The translations under genes and the position numbers were made by a program. Shown piece by piece: positions 44,429-51,328 of a stretch of DNA of 64,000 nucleotides; the stretch's first letter is position 1; every line of letters begins with the position of its first letter. The notes below the pieces were generated by a model. The model did no database searches, was not told where the DNA came from, and was given only the letters and a program-made list of their open reading frames with translations. Source of the stretch: Sporocytophaga myxococcoides (GTDB taxonomy: Bacteria; Bacteroidota; Bacteroidia; Cytophagales; Cytophagaceae); NCBI RefSeq assembly GCF_000775915.1, contig NZ_BBLT01000007.1, forward strand, positions 186,001 to 250,000. Direction: 5' to 3'.

Positions 44429-44779
44429 TTACTTTTTCTTCACAATATTCAGAAAAGCAAAGAAACGATGCTTCGGTTCGAAATTCAATTCCCCGCTTCT
44501 GGTCAGTCGTACGTTGTAACCATAACCTACACCTGCAATACCACTAACGTGAATGAAGGCCTCTGGAACGAGGTACAATGAGTGACTCTTAAAATTTGAA
44601 TAAACAGCGGCATTGCATCGAGCTCAAATGCCAAAAGGACCTGTAGCAAAATAATATTCCAGTCCAGTTTTCGGGGCAACATACAATTTATTATCTGCTG
44701 CATTATAGTTCAGTTCCGCGCTCACCGACTTAGCAAAAATATGGTTACCCACCGAAAACAATGATTTCATAACAGACAT
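44429..44779 (-). pseudogene. Outer-membrane barrel-like gene remnant with in-frame stop
   Basis: A 117-codon frame (ATG at 44779, TAA at 44429-44431) interrupted once by TGA about codon 52. On both sides of the stop the translation looks like beta-barrel strands: KLYVAPKTGLEYYFATGPFG before it and LYLVPEAFIHVSGIAGVGYG, then RLTRSGELNFEPKHRFF, after it. The in-phase continuation over ~64 further codons argues for a single gene damaged by a point mutation rather than two genes. A signal peptide is missing, so the 5' end is probably also lost. A plus-strand frame in the same place is not protein-like. Recoding of TGA cannot be excluded but nothing supports it. Confidence 0.55.
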
Positions 44780-44804
44780 ATGATTTATCAACAAATAAAT
44801 ATCC

Positions 44805-45731
44805 TTATGGAAGATTCAAAACTACCGTGTACAATCGTGCACCCAGCTTTCCATCGTCAGCAAGGAGTCGCATTGTAAGAGCATTGTTATTTATACTTTC
44901 GAATGCAATGCTTTCGATCCGCTTATAAGCAAATGCTGGTGCTAGATCAGGTAAAGGGAATATCTTATCGGCCTTCCATTGCAGATCGTTTATCTTAGAA
45001 TCAAAATCACTGATCCACCCGATAAAAGATTCCGTCTCCAGTCCTGATACCTTTCTTATGGCAGTAAATAATAACAATTTCTTTTGCGGTACATAAGTAA
45101 ACCCGGTAATAGCAAGCGCATCTGTACCCTCGTATAAAGGAAACTTTCGGATGCGTATATCTGAGATATTCGGCCCTAGCAGGTCCTGCTGTTTATAAAA
45201 ATCAACCCCAGTAAGAATAATGTAATTGTCCTTGTGAGCCCCATAAGCGGGAGCATTGGCGAGTACCAGTATCTTGCCTGCCGAAGTGGCAGCCTGAATA
45301 TTCAGCTTCCGGAACTGCCCCTTGCTGTTGCGGAGTACCTTCTTGAAAAATTTCCTGGTGCTGATAATTTCCTTTCCTTTGGTAAGATCATCAAGATCTC
45401 TTACAATAGCCTTGCGATGTGAACCACTTTTTCCCGAGCCAAGCAGAATAATCTTTCTCCCCCCGTTCATTCCCTCGATTCTAGCTGTCGCCGAAGCAGT
45501 AATGTTAAATTTTCTTTTGGTATCCAGCTTATATACATTCCATCCGTTAGGCTCCTCTTTGCCGAGTATGGCCGGTTTGTCGAATACTACATAAGCAGTA
45601 TTGGTTGATACCTCCACCGTATAAGGATATAAACTGCGGTGGCCAATTCGGGTGTCATTTTTAATTTGTAGCGTCTGCGCTGAAGCCTTCGTCAGCAATA
45701 AATTAAAAGCCAGAAAAAGTGATTTGTACAT
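44805..45731 (-). CDS. Secreted beta-propeller-like protein of unknown function
   Basis: 308 residues. Leader ~1-18 (LLLTKASAQ), then a regular series of beta-strand pairs (VEVSTNTAYVVFDKPAILG, GGRKIILLGSGKSGSHRK, AGKILVLANAPAYGAHKD, DALAITGFTYVPQKKLLLFT) suggesting a propeller. It may belong to the DUF6929-type group, which I recall only loosely. No catalytic motif seen. It precedes the barrel remnant on the same strand with a 25-base gap, so the two may once have been an operon. Confidence 0.6.
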   Translation of the reverse strand: MYKSLFLAFNLLLTKASAQTLQIKNDTRIGHRSLYPYTVEVSTNTAYVVFDKPAILGKEEPNGWNVYKLDTKRKFNITASATARIEGMNGGRKIILLGSGKSGSHRKAIVRDLDDLTKGKEIISTRKFFKKVLRNSKGQFRKLNIQAATSAGKILVLANAPAYGAHKDNYIILTGVDFYKQQDLLGPNISDIRIRKFPLYEGTDALAITGFTYVPQKKLLLFTAIRKVSGLETESFIGWISDFDSKINDLQWKADKIFPLPDLAPAFAYKRIESIAFESINNNALTMRLLADDGKLGARLYTVVLNLP

Positions 45732-45817
45732 ATAAGCAAAGTGTTAAAAGGTACTTGTTTTATTTTTCCTTTTTGTCATCCGTTTAGAAGCAATAAAGTG
45801 TCCTGAGGGTTACTGTA

Positions 45818-45868
45818 GCTAACGTTCAGTGTATGAACCGTATGGTTTATGACATATTGTTACCCTGC
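45818..45868 (-). repeat. attC-like site after the beta-helix gene
   Basis: On the minus strand, starting 17 bases after the stop codon: GCAGGGTAAC, an imperfect palindrome (ATAAACC-ATAC-GGTTCAT centre), then GAACGTTAGC. The outer boxes have the attC layout (...AAC at one end, GTT... at the other). The opening GCAGGGTAAC is the exact complement of GTTACCCTGC at the start of the same gene unit (complement of 47603-47612), as expected for the two half-sites that meet in a circular integron cassette. Confidence 0.6.
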
Positions 45869-45884
45869 GTTATTATTAATGACA

Positions 45885-47549
45885 CTATTGAAAAAACACT
45901 TTCTTAACCGAAATACCAGTACTTGTCGCTACCCTTACAAAGTACAATCCTTTAGCTTCTATACTAAAATGGATAGAAGTATTTGTACCATCAACATCTT
46001 TTGTTTTAATTATTTGTCCATTAACATTTGTTATTACTACATTTTCTATATTTTTTCCTTCAATAGTAAGCATACCATTTGTTGAAATTAAATTCCACTC
46101 CGGTTGTAACACTTTTTTATGTGTTTCAGTGATTATGCCTGAATATTCAAACGCACCCAAGTCGGGTGCATTCCCGGCAAAGGGCAACCCGATATCCTCC
46201 CCTTTGTCAATTGCGCGGCTCGCTGCCGTCAGCTTCAAAAAATCTACATCGGGCAAACTGCCGTCAGCCATACGCGGGCCTAACGCCCCCGCTATCATCG
46301 AGAGGTCTACACCCGTAATAGTCATGCTCGGGTCATCGACACTCAAGAAATCCGATTCAGTCAAATCCAAATTCAAGTTCCAGGTATTGTTTTCGCCACT
46401 GGCGTTTTCGCCACCGATACGAGAAAGCTTGTTCGGGTAGGCAATGTTGTTTTTCAACACATGGACATTGTCGCCCGTCAACACGGCGACTGGGGCTGTT
46501 TCTCTACCCTGAGAATCATAGGTTGTAGACGCCATATTAAAGGAACGATCTCCATTATTGTAGGAGGTATTGTTTAACCATTTGCTACCAACGCTGGTAT
46601 AGTTTGCATAAAAACCTGAGGCCGTATTTTTCCAAGCGACGCAATACTTGATGGCATGGCGCCCCTTGCCTGTCTTGCTTTCCCCCATCTTAAAGCCGTA
46701 GCCGTTTCCGCTTGGCGGCGTTTGGGTTCCATAATCGCTGTAGCCATTTCCCATGGCATAACTGTTCTCCACAACTACGGGAAATTCCTGGTTAATAAAA
46801 TCAAAACCATCATCGCTGTTCCACCAGGCACGACATCCATAGAACTTGGTGGTATCACCACTCTCTTGGTAATGCACGCCAAAACCGTCGGCATTTTCAC
46901 CATCGCCCTGGCGACCATAAGGGTCATAGTTGTCATGGGCGTCGCAGTTCAAAAAGTAATGACCGCCGCCGTTAGCACGTCCGTCGTTGACGAAGAATCC
47001 TGGACCACTGTTGTGGTGACTATCAATTTGTTCCAGGAAGATATGCTTGCTATAAAGAATATAAATACCAGAATTTGAATTATGCTTCATGGGAACGCCC
47101 CGAACCTCGAACCCTTTCAGGTGCAGGTATTTTGCTTCGACCACGATTGGCGAGGTGTACTGTACACTTTCGATTGTACCATCGTAATGGTCGTAACCCT
47201 CCCCAACCAAGAGGTTTGTTCCGTCAAAAATCGGCCGTTCTCCAGGATACGCAAGGTAATGGATGCGCTTGTCATCGCTTTCGCCACTCGCAGTCAAGTG
47301 AATGCCCGCCGATATGTTGTAAGTCTTGACATAAATCGTATCGCGGAGGTTATAGACGCCGCCACGAATCCATACGGTATCGCCCGCATTCACGGCAGCG
47401 TTTGCCTTATTGAGTGTCGCGAAGGGCTTTTCCTTTGAGCCCACATTGCCGTCATTGCCGTTAACATCCACATAATAGACATTGGTTTGTGCAAACAATC
47501 CAGCCGTTCCAACCAACAATGCACTTAATACGGAATAAAATATCTTCAT
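45885..47549 (-). CDS. Secreted pectate-lyase-like right-handed beta-helix protein with T9SS tail
   Basis: 554 residues. Signal peptide ~1-20; opening YYVDVNGNDGNVGSKEKPFA typical of PL9/PelL-like and related beta-helix lyases; parallel beta-helix through ~470 with Asn/Gly-rich coils (GIYILYSKHIFLEQIDSHHN; GENADGFGVHYQESGD; WWNSDDGFDFIN, where Asp residues could bind calcium), then 'NAPDLGAFEY'. The last ~75 residues are a type IX secretion sorting domain (VVITNVNGQIIKTKDVDGTN ... VRVATSTGISVKKVFF). Probable role: polysaccharide (pectin-like) lyase outside the cell. The enzyme part is visibly G+C-rich (about half G+C) while the sorting tail (45885 to ~46125) is A+T-rich like the host, suggesting a transferred enzyme fused to a native export signal. 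It is flanked by attC-like sites. Confidence 0.82.
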   Translation of the reverse strand: MKIFYSVLSALLVGTAGLFAQTNVYYVDVNGNDGNVGSKEKPFATLNKANAAVNAGDTVWIRGGVYNLRDTIYVKTYNISAGIHLTASGESDDKRIHYLAYPGERPIFDGTNLLVGEGYDHYDGTIESVQYTSPIVVEAKYLHLKGFEVRGVPMKHNSNSGIYILYSKHIFLEQIDSHHNSGPGFFVNDGRANGGGHYFLNCDAHDNYDPYGRQGDGENADGFGVHYQESGDTTKFYGCRAWWNSDDGFDFINQEFPVVVENSYAMGNGYSDYGTQTPPSGNGYGFKMGESKTGKGRHAIKYCVAWKNTASGFYANYTSVGSKWLNNTSYNNGDRSFNMASTTYDSQGRETAPVAVLTGDNVHVLKNNIAYPNKLSRIGGENASGENNTWNLNLDLTESDFLSVDDPSMTITGVDLSMIAGALGPRMADGSLPDVDFLKLTAASRAIDKGEDIGLPFAGNAPDLGAFEYSGIITETHKKVLQPEWNLISTNGMLTIEGKNIENVVITNVNGQIIKTKDVDGTNTSIHFSIEAKGLYFVRVATSTGISVKKVFFQ

Positions 47550-47602
47550 CTAATTTAAAATTACAGTTTATACTATTTCTACTTTAACAGATTTATTGTT
47601 TT

Positions 47603-47739
47603 GCAGGGTAACGATATGGGTATAAGCAGGCGGGTGTTTGCCTCACAGTTTCGTATTCGCCGTGTTTTAAGTTTGCTTATTGAGTTACTTTTTCTACTCC
47701 TACCATCCGCCCGCTTGCTTATACCTAATGTTATAGGTA
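47603..47739 (-). repeat. attC-like site of ~137 bp after the 223-residue gene
   Basis: On the minus strand it opens with TACCTATAAC, 8 bases after the stop codon, and closes with GTTACCCTGC. Between them two arms pair over 18 bases with 16 matches (GGTATAAGCAAGCGGGCG against the complement of CACCCGCCTGCTTATACC), separated by a ~75-base central loop: an attC-like imperfect cruciform with AAC and GTT end boxes. TACCTATAAC is the exact complement of GTTATAGGTA at the start of the same cassette (complement of 48423-48432). Confidence 0.65.
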
Positions 47740-47747
47740 GTATCATG

Positions 47748-48419
47748 TTATTCTATTTCGAACGGAATATTCTCACTGTTGATAAATTCTTTTACTTCCT
47801 TTTTAGTCATTCCTTCAATTATGCTTTTTGGTATGACCACCCCCATTGGATGTCCAAAATTTAAATATTCTACTTTATAAATTCTTCCTAATTTATCAAT
47901 TACAATATCTCCTGAATCCCATTCATATCCAGTAAGATCACTGTCTCCTAATAATCTATTTGCATTTTCAATTAACAAATAACCAGAAGGAAGTTTTGGA
48001 TTAATGATAAGTATAGGAAAAACTGGAGCTGGAGTTTTTATTGTTATTCGCCAACTTTCCAAGTACTTATTATGAGTCTTTACTAATTTATTAAAATCCC
48101 TCTTGCTGTAAATACCTAAAAGATCCTCAAACAATTCTAATTGTATTTCTTCGTATTTACTTAAATCTTGTTCTTTTAGATCAATAGAAATCTTTTCTAA
48201 TCCAGTGATAGGAGACTTTAAAATATCGAAAGGAACTTTTCTTTTAATAATACCTTCTTTTAGTTCAATCCACCAATAGGCAACTCTTTTTAACCTTTGA
48301 ACTAAGTAATAATTTTCTAACTGCCCAGAAAGGAAGCTTTGCAACCAATTTCTTTCATAAGTAATTGGTTGCCGTACATTAACCGCATTATTTGAAATCT
48401 GTAGTACCAAGTTTTTCAA
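47748..48419 (-). CDS. Unknown protein carried in an integron-like cassette
   Basis: 223 residues, no signal peptide or membrane helix. The start is a TTG directly downstream of the cassette boundary; the nearby frame has no better ATG. Mixed alpha/beta: helical N-terminal part (ENYYLVQRLKRVAYWWIELK) and a strand-rich C-terminal part (SGDIVIDKLGRIYKVEYLNF, then HPMGVVIPKSIIEGMTKKEV). No domain recognised. It occupies nearly the whole unit between two attC-like ends (48432 to 47603) with only ~13 bases before it and 8 after it, which is cassette-like. Strongly A+T-rich, unlike the beta-helix gene next to it. Confidence 0.65.
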   Translation of the reverse strand: MKNLVLQISNNAVNVRQPITYERNWLQSFLSGQLENYYLVQRLKRVAYWWIELKEGIIKRKVPFDILKSPITGLEKISIDLKEQDLSKYEEIQLELFEDLLGIYSKRDFNKLVKTHNKYLESWRITIKTPAPVFPILIINPKLPSGYLLIENANRLLGDSDLTGYEWDSGDIVIDKLGRIYKVEYLNFGHPMGVVIPKSIIEGMTKKEVKEFINSENIPFEIE

Positions 48420-48422
48420 TAT

Positions 48423-48450
48423 TACCTATAACTTGTTTATATCCGCACTC
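48423..48450 (-). repeat. attC 3'-end-like half-site before the 223-residue gene
   Basis: On the minus strand: GAGTGCGGATATAAACAAGT followed by TATAGGTA, placing the GTT core 11 bases before the gene start. The same AGTGCG...ACAAGTT pattern stands before the lipoprotein genes (51046-51069 and 52475-52498), and a looser version (GTGCGCTAACATGTTATA) stands before the M28 gene at 53702-53720. Confidence 0.55.
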
Positions 48451-48536
48451 AGGGACGTATATCATTCCAAATTAATAGGATATACGCACCTTTCCAAAAA
48501 GGGTAAATAAAAGATCAATTGCTAGGTTCCGGGATT
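48449..48536. repeat. Spacer repeat element R, copy 1 (short form)
   Basis: Contains the hairpin-forming ATATCATTCCAAATTAATAG with GATATAC arms, the CCTTTCCAAAAAGG inverted repeat, 'AGATCAATTG' and GGTTCCGGGATTTATAAAA. The same blocks occur at 50185-50375, 51068-51250 and 52500-52685. This copy lacks the ~100-bp middle block with the TTGATGCCTTCGCT hairpin. Confidence 0.7.
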
Positions 48537-48580
48537 TATAAAAAACAGAGCCGTTAACCCTAATGGCTAACTGCTCTGAT
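48537..48580 (-). terminator. Terminator of the SymE-like gene
   Basis: On the minus strand, CAGAGCAGTTA and TAACGGCTCTG form an 11-bp stem with one mismatch, followed by TTTTTT. It begins 7 bases after the stop codon. A near-identical hairpin follows the SymE remnant at 50375-50416. Confidence 0.8.
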
Positions 48581-48584
48581 CTTT

Positions 48585-48755
48585 TTATTCAGTAGGTTGA
48601 ATGATGAGCAGATTCGGCAAGGATATTACCGTGACTCTTGATCCCAGTTCAAAACCGAGGCTCTGTAACCAGCCACCACACAGTTTGATTTCCGGAACGT
48701 CTTTCTGATTGTACTTGTTAAATCTTGTCTTTGGTAGGATTTTCAGGCTACGCAC
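48585..48755 (-). CDS. SymE-family toxin-like protein
   Basis: 56 residues from a GTG at 48755 (no ATG is in frame between the upstream stop and the conserved region; the frame remains open ~17 codons further up). The sequence RSLKILPKTRFN, then VPEIKLCGGWLQSLGFELGS and LLIIQPTE, matches the SymE domain (R.L.I.....PEI.L.G.WL...GF..G..V.V....L.I.P), an AbrB-fold-derived type I toxin that acts on RNA or the nucleoid. SymE in E. coli is held down by an antisense RNA (SymR); no such RNA can be shown here. It has its own terminator. Family assignment is good; toxicity is not demonstrated. Confidence 0.72.
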   Translation of the reverse strand: MRSLKILPKTRFNKYNQKDVPEIKLCGGWLQSLGFELGSRVTVISLPNLLIIQPTE

Positions 48756-49105
48756 ATTGGGCTTCCTGAGTGTTTTTCGTTTGTCGTTTCGAATGACTTA
48801 TTTGTTTTAAAAAGTTGTCTGGCGGTGCTGCGAAACGACAAACAAGGTTTGTAGATACGGGACTTGCACCCGTTCTTGGTATTCCTTTATAAACCGATTA
48901 CAGAAAATATTTTGGTTAAGCTGTGATTGAAAGATTCCGTCCTGAGGAGACATAGGCCGGGGTGCAGATATGAAAGTTTTGAGGAGTATTATCAAAATGT
49001 AAGTTCCATATTTAACGAACCGCTATATATATGATCTGGTATGAGAGGCGCACCTCACCTGAGAAGTCAGGCGAGGCCGTCTACTCGATTAGCAGCAGTG
49101 CGTAC
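48756..49105. other. 350-bp spacer
   Basis: Lies between the SymE-like gene and the serine hydrolase gene. It contains a possible group II intron 3' end (49017-49090, plus strand) and, at 48857-48873, a small T-arm-like hairpin (ACGGG-TGCAAGT-CCCGT on the minus strand) that has no matching acceptor stem. Nothing else is recognised. Confidence 0.5.
49017..49090 (+). mobile_element. Possible remnant of a group II intron 3' end (domains V-VI)
   Basis: Reads GAACCGC, a degenerate hairpin, then TATGAGAGG, a 10-bp stem with one mismatch (CCTCACCTGA with TCAGGCGAGG, GAAG tetraloop-like), and CCGTCTACTCGATT. The order 'GAACCGC ... GTGAGAGG - hairpin - CTACTCGAT' is how many bacterial group II introns end. 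Domain V itself is poorly preserved and no reverse-transcriptase frame is present, so at most this is a dead fragment. It is oriented opposite to the cassette genes. Confidence 0.45.
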
Positions 49106-50134
49106 CTATTTATATTTTTTTGTTTCCATAACAAGTTTTAATAAAAACCTTATTGGCATAGCAGGATTTGCCATTTGGTTAAGGTCGCCGACAAAATGCA
49201 GATCTTTGTGCGGATAAAAAAAAGCAAATGAACCTGTAGAACCAGAGTGTCCAAGCAATTCGCCTTTGCCTATAAACATTGTCATAAGTCCACCTACGTT
49301 GAATTTCATATAACCACCACCGTATGAAATTGGACCTTTTGAGAATTGTAGTTTATGATAAATGGAAAGCTCATTAAAAAGTTTTTTGTCAAATAATTTT
49401 CCACTCCAAAATGATTTGCTAAAAATCATTAAGTCTTTCGGTGTCGTGATGCAACCACCACTTGCACCACACGATGAAATTAATTTTGGTCGTTCTATTT
49501 TTTGGTTTTTATAATAAATATGTGGTACAAAATCATTTTCATTTGTTGGTAAATAAGTATTATTCATTTTCAATTGTCCAAAAACAAATTGCTTGTAAAC
49601 TTCTGCCAAAGGTAGCTCTGTGACCTTTTCTATGATTTTTCCCAATAAATCAAAGTTAATATTCGAGTAGTATGCCTTTCTTCCATTGGGTGCAAAATGA
49701 GGCTTTAACTTCTTTGTGTTTGTAACTATTTCATCAAAAGTTAATTCTATATCTTTTTCTAAAAATGTTTTCAATGTTTTCGAATTGTTAGAACTCTCAA
49801 ACTCGTCAGGCAAACCACTTGTTTGAAAAAGTAAATTGGATATTGTCAAGTCAGATGAATAATCACGACCTTTGAAAATGTGAAGTTTGTTTAATATTTC
49901 TTTGTCAAAATAATTGCTGATTTTATCACTTAACGACAATTTTCCTAGTTCATAAAGTTTCAAAATGCAAGCGGTAGTAAACATTTTTGTTATACTTGCT
50001 GCTATCATAGGCGAATTAATATCTCTGCCACCATAACCATAATTTTCGGAAAAATCCCCCAGCGAGTTTTCTATATACAAAACCGCTTCGTGTATTTTGG
50101 GTGATGAAATCGTTTTATTAAATACTTTTTCCAT
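49106..50134 (-). CDS. Serine hydrolase of the beta-lactamase/PBP (class C-like) family
   Basis: 342 residues, no signal peptide. Family motifs: SxxK as SITK (Ser near 47) in MIAASITKMFTTACILKLYE, the YxN motif as YSNIN near 155, and HSGSTGS near 305 in place of KTG. Such proteins hydrolyse D-Ala peptides, esters or beta-lactams; here, without a leader peptide, a cytoplasmic esterase or peptidase role is more likely than resistance. It lies within the cassette-like array and is preceded by a degenerate boundary sequence rather than a promoter. Confidence 0.88.
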   Translation of the reverse strand: MEKVFNKTISSPKIHEAVLYIENSLGDFSENYGYGGRDINSPMIAASITKMFTTACILKLYELGKLSLSDKISNYFDKEILNKLHIFKGRDYSSDLTISNLLFQTSGLPDEFESSNNSKTLKTFLEKDIELTFDEIVTNTKKLKPHFAPNGRKAYYSNINFDLLGKIIEKVTELPLAEVYKQFVFGQLKMNNTYLPTNENDFVPHIYYKNQKIERPKLISSCGASGGCITTPKDLMIFSKSFWSGKLFDKKLFNELSIYHKLQFSKGPISYGGGYMKFNVGGLMTMFIGKGELLGHSGSTGSFAFFYPHKDLHFVGDLNQMANPAMPIRFLLKLVMETKKYK

Positions 50135-50374
50135 TTTATATTATATCGTATTTTTTGTCGGGTTTGTGCTACTACTTACCAGGTGTGTATATCATTCCAA
50201 ATTAATTGGATATACCAACCTTTCCAAAAAGGTATTAAAAATATAAGATCAATTATCAAATGGCTGTTCTTATGGATTACTAACAAATTTGGATAAACTC
50301 CCCTGATTATATGGGGTTTATTGATGCCTCGCTCTAAGCGAAGGCATCAATCTCCAGGTTCCGGGATTTATAAA
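50135..50374. repeat. Spacer repeat element R, copy 2 (long form)
   Basis: Starts near 50185 with TGTATATCATTCCAAATTAA and GGATATAC, then CCTTTCCAAAAAGG, 'AAGATCAATT', the block TTATGGATTACTAACAAATT, the hairpin TTGATGCCTCGCT-AAGCGAAGGCATCAA, and GGTTCCGGGATTTATAAAA. It combines the blocks that are split between copy 1 and copies 3-4, so it is the most complete copy. Bases 50135-50184 upstream are A/T-rich and hold a degenerate cassette boundary. Confidence 0.7.
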
Positions 50375-50416
50375 AGATCTGAGCCGTTAACCTAATGGCT
50401 AACGGCTCAGATCTTT
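50375..50416 (-). terminator. Terminator following the SymE remnant
   Basis: GATCTGAGCCGTT and AACGGCTCAGATC pair over 13 bp around a short A/C/T loop, with TTTTAT on the minus-strand 3' side. Homologous to the hairpin after the intact SymE-like gene. Confidence 0.8.
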
Positions 50417-50464
50417 TTATTCGGTAGGCTTTATGATGAGCAGATTCGGCAATCCTTTACCGAC
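50417..50464 (-). pseudogene. 3' fragment of a SymE-like gene
   Basis: The last ~15 codons, GKGLPNLLIIKPTE and stop, match the end of the intact SymE-like protein (SLPNLLIIQPTE). The frame runs into the truncated end of the lipoprotein gene at about 50464-50467, so both genes were cut at the same junction by one recombination or insertion event. Confidence 0.7.
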
Positions 50465-51034
50465 TCAATTGGGCGAAGTCTTCATTATGTCATTATAGAA
50501 TCTTATGACTTCATTTAACATTTCTATTTTAAATTTATATAAATTTTTTAGTTTCTGATCCTTTGTGTTGTTCCAAAAATAATATTGAGCAAAGTCTTTT
50601 TTAATGGCTTCTTCATCATATTTAAATTGTGGGTCATCTTGAGGATCCAATCCCATAAATATTCGCCTGCCATTTCTTGGTTTATTTATTACAGTAGAAA
50701 TTCTATTAAGATAAGCTTTTATTGCATATGCTTTTCCATTCCTAGTTCCATCATTAGAAATCAAAAGCTTATATAATTCATCACCTGTCTTTTCCTGGAT
50801 TTCAGCCTCCAATTCAGAAATAACTTGTAATAAAAACTGCTTATATTTTATCACTTCTTTAATTGAATCTCCATTAATTCCAGCATTTAAGATTTGATTT
50901 TCAATTTGGGTCTGGCCTTCCAAGGAATCAGCAGTACTTTTCAAAGTGAGTATTTCCATATCTTCTTCAGTCTTTTTTAAACTGCAAGAAACAAGGATTG
51001 ATAAAAAAAGGATAAATAGGTATTTTAGGTTCAT
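50465..51034 (-). CDS. Putative lipoprotein, duplicated copy truncated at its C-terminus
   Basis: 189 residues. Lipoprotein leader with lipobox LVSC (Cys near 17), then a helical, Lys/Glu-rich protein (YKQFLLQVISELEAEIQEKT). It is ~99% identical in DNA to 51893-52663 but ends at DIMKTSPN, 16 residues earlier than the second copy, because the shared DNA stops at AATTGGGC and is followed by a SymE fragment. It also differs by a 3-base indel (EGQTQ versus EIVQTK). Function unknown; the truncation makes loss of function possible. Confidence 0.6.
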   Translation of the reverse strand: MNLKYLFILFLSILVSCSLKKTEEDMEILTLKSTADSLEGQTQIENQILNAGINGDSIKEVIKYKQFLLQVISELEAEIQEKTGDELYKLLISNDGTRNGKAYAIKAYLNRISTVINKPRNGRRIFMGLDPQDDPQFKYDEEAIKKDFAQYYFWNNTKDQKLKNLYKFKIEMLNEVIRFYNDIMKTSPN

Positions 51035-51045
51035 AATAAGATTTC

Positions 51046-51069
51046 GTACAACTTGTTTTATGCGAACTA
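51046..51069 (-). repeat. attC 3'-end-like half-site before lipoprotein copy 1
   Basis: On the minus strand: TAGTTCGCATAAAACAAGTT followed by GTA, 12 bases before the start codon. Compared with the other half-sites, one base of the AGTGCG block is changed (AGTTCG). Confidence 0.5.
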
Positions 51070-51328
51070 AGGGAGGTATATCATTTCAAATTAGTAAGAT
51101 ATATGCCCCTTCCCCAAAAAGGTAAAATAAAGGATCAATTCCCGAATGATAGAGCTTTTTATGGATTTCTAACAGATCTAGATAAACTTCCCTGTCCCAG
51201 AATTTAATTGATGCCTTCGCTCCAAGCGAAGGCATCAATCGCTAGGTTCCGTGATGTATCTTATTATCTGGAAGGGGTTAGTGGAAGTATAAGTGTGGCC
51301 TATCAGGGGGGCACGGACGAGTGTTTTT
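51070..51328. repeat. Spacer repeat element R, copy 3
   Basis: Runs to about 51250: TATATCATTTCAAATTAGTA, CCCCTTCCCCAAAAAGG, 'AAGGATCAATTC', TTATGGATTTCTAACAGATC and a perfect 14-bp hairpin (TTGATGCCTTCGCT, CCA loop, AGCGAAGGCATCAA at 51208-51238). It is part of the 0.77-kb duplication up to ~51234. Bases 51250-51328 before the PASTA gene end hold nothing recognised. Confidence 0.7.

Noticed and set aside
44327-44581. Plus-strand 84-codon frame
   Set aside because: It covers the barrel-gene remnant on the minus strand, begins in repeat-like DNA and has no coherent protein character.
46656-47438. Long plus-strand reading frames opposite the beta-helix gene
   Set aside because: They are by-products of the higher G+C content of that gene on the other strand; their translations are Arg/Val/Ile-biased with no domain, while the minus-strand frame has signal peptide, beta-helix and sorting tail.
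48857-48873. tRNA-like T arm (ACGGG-TGCAAGT-CCCGT on the minus strand)
   Set aside because: The loop lacks the canonical TTC start, and no acceptor, D or anticodon stem can be built around it.
49106-50134. Serine hydrolase as an antibiotic-resistance cassette
   Set aside because: It belongs to the broad class C-like family but lacks an export signal and has HSG in place of KTG, so a resistance role is not supported.
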